Positions 57,638 to 64,000 of a stretch of 64,000 nucleotides of DNA are shown piece by piece. The position numbers and the translations under genes were made by a program. Source of the stretch: Agromyces aurantiacus (lineage in GTDB: Bacteria; Actinomycetota; Actinomycetes; Actinomycetales; Microbacteriaceae); contig NZ_JAFBBW010000001.1 of NCBI RefSeq assembly GCF_016907355.1, forward strand, positions 2,294,001 to 2,358,000, in the 5' to 3' direction. The notes beneath the pieces are model-generated. The model made no database searches. It was not told the origin of the DNA and saw only the letters and a program-made list of their open reading frames with translations. Position 1 is the stretch's first letter. Each line of letters opens with the position of its first letter.

Positions 57638-59249
57638 GCAGCCCCCCGTCACGGACGGCGTCGAGCGAGAGCACGCGGTAGCCCTCCTCGCCGAAGAACA
57701 CGGTGATGCGGTCGGACTCGATGCTCATGACCCGCCCGTCGCCCCATTCGCGGTGGCGCACGGCCTGGTCGAGCCGGTAGGCGCCCTCGACCGTCTCGTC
57801 GTGGTGCTCGAAGGCCGACCCGCGATCGCAGGTGTCGCAGTTCCCGCAGGGTTCGGCGGCCTCGACGCCGAAGTACTCCAGCAGGAACGCGCGTCGGCAT
57901 CGGGGGGTCTCGGCGTACCCGCGGATCATCGCGAGGCGCGACTCGTCGATCCGCCGGCGCCGATCGACGACCTCGTCGACCGCGGCGAGCGCCGTCTCGG
58001 GATCGATGCGCCCGTGCAGCTCGACGCCGTCGTCGACGGCCGTCGCGACCTGGGCTTCCACCAGGGCGTTCAGGATGGCGGTCACCGCCCGTGCGGGCAG
58101 GTCGAGCTCGGCCGCGAGCTCACGACCCGACCGCGGCCCGTCGCCCGCCGAGAGCGCGGCGGCGACCGCGATCACGCGGTCCTCGCGCGGCCGCCCCGAG
58201 GCGAAGAACGTGCGCAGTCCGAGATCCTCGGCGCGGTAATGCAGGGTCGCGGTGGACGGGGCCCCGTCCCGCCCGCTGCGGCCGACCTCCTGGTAGTAGG
58301 CGTCGATCGACTCGGTGACGTCGCCGTGCACGATGAACCGCACATTCGGCTTGTCGACGCCCATGCCGAAGGCACTCGTGGCCACGACGAGGTCGAGCCC
58401 GTCGGCCAGGAACGCCTCGTGCGTCTCGGGTCGCGCCCGCGCCGCCATGCCGCCGTGGTAGGCGGCCGCCCGGAGTCCCTCCTCCCGGAAGCGCTCGGCG
58501 AACCGCTCGGTGTCGGCCCTCGTCGCGACGTAGACGAGTCCCGGCTTCTCCGCCCCGAGCGCCGACTCGAGCACGGCGCGCTCCTTGTCGGCCTCGCTCT
58601 CGTGCCGTTCGACGGCGAGGTGGATGTTCGGGCGGTCGAATCCGCCGACGAGCACGAGCGGCTCGCGCAAGCCGAGCCGCTCGATGATCTCCTCCCGGAC
58701 GGGCGCGGATCCGGTCGCGGTCAGCGCGATCACGCGCGGTCGCCCGATCGCATCGATCGCCGCGCCGAGCCGCAGGTAGTCGGGCCGGAAGTCGTGACCC
58801 CACGAGGAGACGCAGTGCGCCTCGTCGACCACGACGAGCGAGACGCCGAGCCCGGCGATCTCCTCGACGACCTCGGGCTTGGCCAACTGCTCGGGCGCGA
58901 GGAAGACGAACTCGGCCTCCCCGCCGGCGACCGACTGCCAGGCCCGCTCGTTCGCCGCGGCGCTGTGCGCCGAGTTCACGGCGACCGCTGCGCCGTCGCC
59001 CGACGCCGCCTCGAGGTGGCGCACCTGGTCGGCCTGGAGCGCGATGAGCGGCGACACGACGAGGGTCGGGCCGTCGAGCAGATGCGCCGCGACCTGGTAC
59101 ACGGCCGACTTGCCGTAGCCCGTGGGCATGACCACGAGCGTGTCGCGACCGCCGACCACCGCCCGGATCGCCTCGGCCTGGCCGGGCTTCAGGGCGCGCC
59201 ATCCGAAGCGCTCCTCCGCGATCCGCTGCATCCGGTCGTTCAGGTCCAC
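57624..59249 (-). CDS. recQ: RecQ family DNA helicase
   Basis: A 541-residue ATP-dependent 3'-5' helicase. Helicase motifs: MPTGYGKSAVYQ (I), DEAHCVSSWGHDFRPDY (II), TATGSAP (III) and QEVGRSGRDG (VI). A zinc-binding domain follows (RRAFLLEYFG...EPCGNCDTC). A short winged-helix/other C-terminus is present, but no HRDC domain is evident. The GTG at 59249 with GAGGGAGC upstream is preferred to the ATG six codons later. Role: recombination repair. Confidence 0.93.
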   Translation of the reverse strand: MDLNDRMQRIAEERFGWRALKPGQAEAIRAVVGGRDTLVVMPTGYGKSAVYQVAAHLLDGPTLVVSPLIALQADQVRHLEAASGDGAAVAVNSAHSAAANERAWQSVAGGEAEFVFLAPEQLAKPEVVEEIAGLGVSLVVVDEAHCVSSWGHDFRPDYLRLGAAIDAIGRPRVIALTATGSAPVREEIIERLGLREPLVLVGGFDRPNIHLAVERHESEADKERAVLESALGAEKPGLVYVATRADTERFAERFREEGLRAAAYHGGMAARARPETHEAFLADGLDLVVATSAFGMGVDKPNVRFIVHGDVTESIDAYYQEVGRSGRDGAPSTATLHYRAEDLGLRTFFASGRPREDRVIAVAAALSAGDGPRSGRELAAELDLPARAVTAILNALVEAQVATAVDDGVELHGRIDPETALAAVDEVVDRRRRIDESRLAMIRGYAETPRCRRAFLLEYFGVEAAEPCGNCDTCDRGSAFEHHDETVEGAYRLDQAVRHREWGDGRVMSIESDRITVFFGEEGYRVLSLDAVRDGGLLTTA

Positions 59250-59432
59250 GCTGCTCCCTCGGGTCGATCGGCCTCCAGTCTGGCGCACCCGGAGGGATCG
59301 GCCCGCCGCCCTTGACACGCCTGCGCCGGCGCGACACGCCGACGCTCGGACGAATTGCTCCCCCACACCTGCCGTGGCTGGGAATAGCCTGATCGCGAGC
59401 ACGCCAGATGGGGCGTGCCGGAAGGAGTCGCT

Positions 59433-60041
59433 ATGTCGTCCCCGCAGTACAACAGCGCCTTCGGTGCGTTCGCGCTCGATTCGGCCGAGCTGACGAAGTC
59501 GGCGGTCAACACGATCCGCGTCGCCCTCGGCGTCACCGGAGTGGTCGCCCTCATCATCGGCATCTTCATCACGTTCTGGCCCCAGAAGTCCGCGGTCGTG
59601 CTGACCGTGCTGCTCGGCATCTACTTCGTGATCGCGGGCCTCGCGTACGTGGGTCTCGGCATCTTCTCGAAGGGCATCTCGGGCGGCGCGCGAGCCCTGG
59701 ACATCATCCTGGGCGTCCTGTTCGTGATCGGCGGCGTGCTCATGCTCGCGAACCCGACCGAGAGCGCCGTCGTGATCGGCATCTTCCTCGGCGTGCTCAT
59801 CGGCATCCTCTGGATCATCGAGGGCGCGGTCGCGCTCGCGCAGGCGGGCAGCTCCTCGTCGAAGGGATGGAGCATCTTCTTCGGCATCCTGAGCATCGTC
59901 GCGGGCATCGTGCTGCTGTTCTCGCCCTTCTGGGGCGCCGCCATCCTGTTCTGGGTGACCGGCATCGCGCTGATCATCCTGGGCCTCGTGCAGATCGTGC
60001 GCGCGTTCACCTTCGGCCGCGGACTGCAGCTCTCCAGCTGA
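59433..60041 (+). CDS. HdeD family membrane protein (DUF308)
   Basis: A 202-residue protein with six membrane helices in the repeated two-helix DUF308 pattern (IIGIFITFWPQKSAVVLTVL, IIGIFLGVLIGILWIIEG). E. coli HdeD is linked to acid resistance; a stress role here is only inference. RBS GGAAGGAG lies upstream; a -10 TAGCCT is at 59386-59391. A terminator-like hairpin follows. Confidence 0.88.
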   Translation: MSSPQYNSAFGAFALDSAELTKSAVNTIRVALGVTGVVALIIGIFITFWPQKSAVVLTVLLGIYFVIAGLAYVGLGIFSKGISGGARALDIILGVLFVIGGVLMLANPTESAVVIGIFLGVLIGILWIIEGAVALAQAGSSSSKGWSIFFGILSIVAGIVLLFSPFWGAAILFWVTGIALIILGLVQIVRAFTFGRGLQLSS

Positions 60042-60054
60042 CGCCGCCACGCGA

Positions 60055-60091
60055 ACGAGGGCCGGTCGGATGCATCCGACGGGCCCTCGTC
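60055..60091. terminator. Hairpin between HdeD and SDR genes
   Basis: ACGAGGGCC near 60055 pairs with GGCCCTCGT near 60083-60091, around an inner self-complementary TCGGATGCATCCGA. It separates two convergent genes. Confidence 0.75.
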
Positions 60092-60108
60092 ACGTGCGAC
60101 TCGGCGAG

Positions 60109-60876
60109 CTACTGCTCGGGGGCGAACCCCGTGACGTCGCCGACGTATCGCGTGTGGTCGGCCGGGATCGGGTCGACCGCGGCCGAGGCGACCTCAGCGG
60201 CGAACTCGGCGACGTTGTACAGCTTCCCGGCGTCCTCCTTGCGCGCGGCGATCGCGCCGGGATTGGCCCGCTCGAGCAGCGTCGCGGTGATGGTGCCCTC
60301 GATCATGTCGCCCGAGACGACGACGAACCCGACGCCGCGCTCGTCGAACTCGGGCAGCCTGGCGCGGAGCGCATCCTCGCCGGCGCGCTTGGAGAGCGCG
60401 ACGGGCTCGTACTCGGGCATGGTCGGGGTGGTGCGGATGAAGTGCGCCTGGTGGCTCGTGACGAACACGATGCGGGCGCCCTCCGCGAGGTGCGGGAGCG
60501 CGTTGTCGACGACGTTGACCTGCGCGTCGCGGTTCAGCCGCATCGCGTAGTCCTCGCCCATGCCGCTCTCCATGCCGCCCGACGCGTTGAGCACGAGCAG
60601 GTCGATCGGCCCGAACTCGGCGACCGCGCGCTCGAACATCGCTCGGACCGAGTCGGCGTCGGTCAGGTCGGCGCCGACGGCGATCGCCCGGCCGCCCGCC
60701 GCGGCGATCTCGCCGACGATCTTCTCGGCGCGCGGAGCCTTGCTGCGGTAGTTGATCACCACGGCGGCGCCGGCCTCGGCGAGGTAACGGGCGGTGTCGG
60801 CGCCGATGCCGCGGGACGAGCCCGTGACGAGGGCGACGCGACCGTCGAGCGATCCGGGGGCGAGCGGGTTGGTCAC
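60109..60876 (-). CDS. Atypical short-chain dehydrogenase/reductase
   Basis: A 255-residue SDR protein. Cofactor motif TGSSRGIGADTA and LNASGG (NNAG-type) are present; the catalytic Ser is in FVTSHQAH. At the YxxxK position the sequence reads VALSK, so the Tyr is replaced by Val; a Tyr lies three residues earlier (EYEPVALSK). It is therefore either catalytically different or uses the shifted Tyr. The GTG at 60876 with GAGGAG upstream fixes the start. Substrate unknown. Confidence 0.85.
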   Translation of the reverse strand: MTNPLAPGSLDGRVALVTGSSRGIGADTARYLAEAGAAVVINYRSKAPRAEKIVGEIAAAGGRAIAVGADLTDADSVRAMFERAVAEFGPIDLLVLNASGGMESGMGEDYAMRLNRDAQVNVVDNALPHLAEGARIVFVTSHQAHFIRTTPTMPEYEPVALSKRAGEDALRARLPEFDERGVGFVVVSGDMIEGTITATLLERANPGAIAARKEDAGKLYNVAEFAAEVASAAVDPIPADHTRYVGDVTGFAPEQ

Positions 60877-60999
60877 GGTGGGCTCCTCAGTGGTGCGGAT
60901 GTCTCGGGGCGCACACCGGGCGCGCCGCACCGAGACTACCAACTCCCCCACCCGCGGCCCCTCCGCTGCTAGGTTCGTGACGGGCCCGAAGGAGTCGAA

Positions 61000-61473
61000 G
61001 TGGATGTGCTGACGCAGTACGCGTGGATCGCCTGGCTGGTGCTGATCCTCGTGTTCGCGACCATCGAGGTGTTCACCCTCGAGATGACCTTCCTCATGCT
61101 CGCGCTCGGCAGCGTGGCGGGCCTGCTCTCGGGGCTCACGGGCATCCCGTGGTGGGCGCAGTTCATCGTCGCGGCGATCGTCGCGATCGCGCTCATCCTG
61201 ACGCTGCGGCCCTCGCTGCTGCGGCTCCTGCGACGCGGGGCCGACCCGGCACGGAGCAACATCGACGCGCTGATCGGCGCCGGGGGCTCGGTGGTGCGCA
61301 CGGTCACGCCCGCCGGCGGCCAGGTGCGCCTGCAGAACGGCGACGTGTGGACGGCGCGGCTCTCGCCGATCACCGAACAGGCGGATGTGGCCGTGGGCGA
61401 GCAGGTGCTCGTCACCGGCATCGACGGGGCGACGGCGGTCGTCGTCCCGGTGGAGAGGAGCTCGGAGGCGTGA
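61000..61473 (+). CDS. NfeD family membrane protein
   Basis: A 157-residue protein: two or three membrane helices (about 8-65), then a C-terminal OB-fold NfeD domain (about 90-150, GGSVVRTVTPAGGQVRLQNG). NfeD proteins partner SPFH proteins; the SPFH gene follows here with a GTGA overlap. RBS AAGGAG precedes the GTG at 61000. Confidence 0.9.
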   Translation: MDVLTQYAWIAWLVLILVFATIEVFTLEMTFLMLALGSVAGLLSGLTGIPWWAQFIVAAIVAIALILTLRPSLLRLLRRGADPARSNIDALIGAGGSVVRTVTPAGGQVRLQNGDVWTARLSPITEQADVAVGEQVLVTGIDGATAVVVPVERSSEA

Positions 61474-62417
61474 ACGACGTCGGAACCATCATCACCGTGA
61501 TCGTCGTCGCGGCGATCGCGATCTTCGTGATCGTCGTGATCGCGAAGTCGATCCGGATCATCCCGCAGGCGTACGCGGGCGTGGTCGAGCGCCTCGGCCG
61601 GTACCACAAGACGCTCACGCCGGGCCTGAACATCCTGGTGCCGTTCATCGATCGCCTGCGCCCGCTCGTCGACATGCGCGAGCAGGTCGTCTCGTTCCCG
61701 CCGCAGCCGGTGATCACCGAGGACAACCTCGTCGTCTCGATCGACACGGTCGTCTACTTCCAGGTGACCGACGCGCGCGCGGCGACGTACGAGATCGCGA
61801 ACTACCTCGGCGCGGTCGAGCAGCTGACCACCACCACCCTCCGCAACGTGGTCGGCGGGCTCAACCTCGAAGAGGCGCTGACCAGCCGCGACAACATCAA
61901 CGGCCAGCTGCGCGTCGTGCTCGACGAGGCCACGGGCAAGTGGGGCATCCGCGTCTCGCGGGTCGAGCTGAAGGCCATCGACCCGCCCCTGTCGATCCAG
62001 GACTCGATGGAGAAGCAGATGCGCGCCGAGCGCGACCGCCGCGCGCTCATCCTGACCGCCGAGGGCACGAAGCAGTCGGCGATCCTCACGGCCGAGGGCG
62101 AGCGGCAGGCCGCCATCCTCAAGGCCGAGGGCGATGCGAAGGCGGCCGTGCTGCGCGCCCAGGGCGAGGCCGAGGCGATCCTCACGGTGTTCGACGCCAT
62201 CCACAAGGGCGACGCCGACCCCAAGCTGCTCGGCTACCAGTACCTGCAGATGCTGCCGCAGCTGGCCGAGGGCGCGTCGAACAAGCTCTGGATCATCCCG
62301 AGCGAGCTCACCGAGGCGCTGAAGGGCGTCGGCCGCGCGTTCGCGCCGAACGGCGAGACCGCGGCGGGCGGCACGGGCGTCGGCGGCGCCGGCACGCGAC
62401 CGGGCGGGATCGCCTGA
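61470..62417 (+). CDS. SPFH/band-7 (stomatin-like) membrane protein
   Basis: A 315-residue protein with one N-terminal membrane helix (about 6-26), an SPFH domain (residues about 30-190: IIPQAYAGVVERLGRYHKTL, LRNVVGGLNLEEALTSRD) and a C-terminal Ala/Glu-rich coiled coil with repeats of LTAEG. Such proteins form ring-like cages on the membrane, often with the NfeD partner encoded just upstream; the start overlaps nfeD's stop by 4 bp (GTGA). Confidence 0.92.
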   Translation: MNDVGTIITVIVVAAIAIFVIVVIAKSIRIIPQAYAGVVERLGRYHKTLTPGLNILVPFIDRLRPLVDMREQVVSFPPQPVITEDNLVVSIDTVVYFQVTDARAATYEIANYLGAVEQLTTTTLRNVVGGLNLEEALTSRDNINGQLRVVLDEATGKWGIRVSRVELKAIDPPLSIQDSMEKQMRAERDRRALILTAEGTKQSAILTAEGERQAAILKAEGDAKAAVLRAQGEAEAILTVFDAIHKGDADPKLLGYQYLQMLPQLAEGASNKLWIIPSELTEALKGVGRAFAPNGETAAGGTGVGGAGTRPGGIA

Positions 62418-62425
62418 GCGGTCCC

Positions 62426-63178
62426 GTGGCCTCACGCTGGTTCGACCTGCCGAGGCCGCGCGTGCTCGCGCATCGCGGCCTCGCCCTCGAGGCGCCCGAG
62501 AACACGCTCGCGGCGTTCGAGCACGCCGTGCGGGCGGGTGCGGCGTACCTCGAGACCGACGTCCACGTGAGCGCCGACGGGGCCGCCGTGCTCGCGCATG
62601 ATCCGACCCTCGAGCGCGTCGCGGGGCGCGCCGACGCCGTCGCGAGCCTCACGATGGCCGAGCTGCGTCGCATCGACCTGGGGTCGGGCCACGGGTACGG
62701 CACGCTCGACGAGCTCCTGCATGCCTTCCCCGACGCGCGCCTGAACATCGACGTGAAGACCGACGCGGCCGAGCCCGCCACCATCGAGTCGATCCGGCGC
62801 GGAGGCGCCGCCGACCGCGTCCTGCTGACCTCGTTCTCCGACGCGCGGCGCCGTCGGCTCGTGGCCGCGCTGCCCGGCATCGCGACGTCGGCGGGGCGCG
62901 CGTCCGTGCTGCGCGCCCGCGCGGCATCCGTCACCCGCAGCGCGGCGCTCATGCGCCGCGCCACGACCGGCCTCGGCGCCCTGCAGATCCCCGAGCGGGT
63001 CGGGCGCATGACGCTCCTCTCCCCCGCACTCATCGGAGGGGCCCACGCCGCGGGCGTCGAGGTGCACGTCTGGACGGTCAACGACGTCGCCGACATGCGA
63101 CGCCTGCTCGCGCTCGGCATCGACGGGATCGTGACCGATCGGGCGGATCTCGCCCTTCGGGTCGTCTCCGGAATCTGA
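62426..63178 (+). CDS. Glycerophosphodiester phosphodiesterase
   Basis: A 250-residue GDPD-family TIM barrel. LAHRGLALEAPENTLAAF contains the catalytic His and the EN pair; ETDVHVSADGAAVLAHD gives the metal Glu/Asp and the second His; NIDVKTD the inner Glu/Asp site. No signal peptide, so cytoplasmic. It hydrolyses glycerophosphodiesters to glycerol 3-phosphate plus alcohol. The GTG at 62426 follows the SPFH stop by 8 bp, so nfeD-SPFH-GDPD form one transcript. Confidence 0.91.
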   Translation: MASRWFDLPRPRVLAHRGLALEAPENTLAAFEHAVRAGAAYLETDVHVSADGAAVLAHDPTLERVAGRADAVASLTMAELRRIDLGSGHGYGTLDELLHAFPDARLNIDVKTDAAEPATIESIRRGGAADRVLLTSFSDARRRRLVAALPGIATSAGRASVLRARAASVTRSAALMRRATTGLGALQIPERVGRMTLLSPALIGGAHAAGVEVHVWTVNDVADMRRLLALGIDGIVTDRADLALRVVSGI

Positions 63179-63205
63179 GAGTTCCCCGGCAAAACCCCAG
63201 CCCGC

Positions 63206-63232
63206 GGAAAGAAGATGCCCAGCTTGATCGTT
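63206..63232 (+). promoter_or_regulatory. Candidate sigma-R/SigH-type promoter of rbpA
   Basis: GGAAA (63206-63210), a 19-nt spacer and GTT (63230-63232) fit the GGAAT-N18/19-GTT pattern used by the oxidative-stress sigma factor SigR in streptomycetes, where rbpA is a known target. A housekeeping -10 (TATACC, 63233-63238) overlaps. Inferred from motif only. Confidence 0.45.
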
Positions 63233-63263
63233 TATACCTGTTGACGATCGAGAGGAGTACGCC

Positions 63264-63626
63264 ATGGCGGACCGGAGCCTTCGGGGCATGCGAATCGGCG
63301 CGCAGAGCCTGCAGAGCGAGGATGGCGTCGTCTTCGCGGACCGCGCGGAGTACACGTACCAGTGCGAGACGTGCGGGCGCGAGACCACGATGGTGTTCTC
63401 GACGGAAGCCGAGATCCCCGAGACGTGGGAATGCCGCCACTGCGGCAACTCCGCGGTGCTCCTCGTCGACTCCAAGCCGGTCGAGATCGACCGCTCGGGC
63501 GAGAAGGTCGCCCGCACCCACTGGGACATGCTCCTCGAGCGCCGCACTCGCGCGGAGCTGGAGGAGATCCTCCAGGAGCGGCTGAACTACCTGCGCGCCC
63601 GTCGCGGTCAGCAGAAGAGCGCCTAG
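63264..63626 (+). CDS. rbpA: RNA polymerase-binding protein RbpA
   Basis: A 120-residue actinobacterial transcription factor that binds RNA polymerase and the principal sigma factor and stabilises open complexes. The core zinc-binding part is CETCGRETTMVF and ECRHCGNSAVLL, and the C-terminal sigma-interaction region is THWDMLLERRTRAELEEIL. It is a partner of SigA encoded at 18.2 kb. It ends on a CTAG shared with the convergent lnt gene. Confidence 0.95.
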   Translation: MADRSLRGMRIGAQSLQSEDGVVFADRAEYTYQCETCGRETTMVFSTEAEIPETWECRHCGNSAVLLVDSKPVEIDRSGEKVARTHWDMLLERRTRAELEEILQERLNYLRARRGQQKSA

Positions 63627-64000
63627 CCCGCCGAGACCTCGTCGACGCCCCGCCCGGACCCCGCCCGGCGCGGGGCGTTCCGCTGCGCGAGCACGCCCGC
63701 CGCGATCAGGCCGGCGATCGAGCCGATCACCAGCAGCAGCGGGACGGCGCCGCCGAGCACCACCGATGGCGTGAGCCCCTCGCGCAACTCGACGTCGGTG
63801 ACCATGGCCCCGGCCTCGTAGGCCGGCAGCGCGTCGATCGTCCGGCCCGTCGGATCGATCACCTGGCTCGTGCCGACCGTCGAGATGTTCACGACGGACC
63901 GCCCGGTCTCGATCGCTCGCAGTCGCGCGATCGCGAGCTGCTGCTCGTTCTCGTCGGTGCCGCGGAAGTCGGCGTTGTTGGTCTGGAACATGTACAGCTC
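63623..64000 (-). CDS. lnt: Apolipoprotein N-acyltransferase, C-terminal part only
   Basis: The last 125 or so codons of a lipoprotein N-acyltransferase; the N-terminus lies beyond the window's right edge. The nitrilase-like domain end is visible: QTNNADFRGTDENEQQLAIA, RLRAIETGRSVVNISTVGTS and the last membrane helix (about 20 residues from PLLLVIGSIAGLIAAGVLA). Lnt adds the third acyl chain to lipoproteins such as the LysM lipoprotein and CtaC. The active-site Cys would normally lie before this segment. Confidence 0.85.
   Translation of the reverse strand, partial: ELYMFQTNNADFRGTDENEQQLAIARLRAIETGRSVVNISTVGTSQVIDPTGRTIDALPAYEAGAMVTDVELREGLTPSVVLGGAVPLLLVIGSIAGLIAAGVLAQRNAPRRAGSGRGVDEVSAG

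Overview
The window looks like chromosomal DNA of a high-GC actinobacterium, most probably of the family Microbacteriaceae (Agromyces-like). The grounds are very high GC at third codon positions, frequent GTG/TTG starts, many start codons 6-7 nt downstream of a TAnnnT -10 motif (leaderless mRNAs), actinobacterial marker genes (rbpA, DUF3043, DUF4191, DUF7455, PAC2, DhaM-HPr, qcrCAB/ctaCDEF) and the order sigA-murT-gatD followed by a topoisomerase IV gene pair. The genus is an inference. I see no rRNA, tRNA, CRISPR array, insertion sequence or prophage, and no gene-free stretch longer than 300 bp.

Layout. 0-12 kb: the end of map facing a small SPOR-like gene, panB, then a nitrogen block (glnA2-glnE, with glnA1 opposite behind tandem GlnR-type boxes), an RDD protein, DUF4191, and lipBA for lipoate synthesis. 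10.8-17 kb: a membrane pseudokinase, the lipoylated E2 gene sucB, lpdA and pepA. 17-24 kb: PAC2 protein, sigA with a structured leader, murT-gatD and parE. 24-32 kb: a flavoprotein, parC, a phosphodiesterase, DUF3043, an M20 peptidase and erpA. 32-41 kb: the respiratory bcc-aa3 genes, split into ctaCDF (+) and ctaE-qcrCAB (-) around two methyltransferase genes. 41-47.4 kb: trpD, then glycerol/dihydroxyacetone use (glpFK against dhaKLM). 47.4-56 kb: a more accessory stretch with a Xer/dif-like site, secreted proteins, LysR and AraC regulators and an AraC-VOC-UvrA2 operon. 55.7-64 kb: patatin and acyltransferase, RecQ, HdeD, SDR, NfeD-SPFH, GDPD, rbpA and the end of lnt.

How the genes work together. 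lipB/lipA make the lipoyl group carried by SucB and reoxidised by Lpd. GlnE modifies GlnA1, whose promoter carries GlnR boxes. The qcr and cta genes build one supercomplex. GlpF/GlpK and DhaKLM handle glycerol and dihydroxyacetone. SigA and RbpA are partners at RNA polymerase.

The most interesting signal is the murT-gatD pair behind sigA. GatD has Gly where the glutaminase nucleophile Cys should be, and MurT contains no cysteine at all, so it lacks the usual Cys4 zinc ribbon. Microbacteriaceae make B-type peptidoglycan, cross-linked through the same D-Glu alpha-carboxyl that MurT/GatD amidates elsewhere. The pair may therefore have been repurposed for another nucleophile, perhaps the B-type bridge amino acid. 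Next come the dif-like site at 48.5 kb, the nested-hairpin leader of sigA, the tandem GlnR boxes and the pseudokinase between lipoate synthesis and lipoate use.
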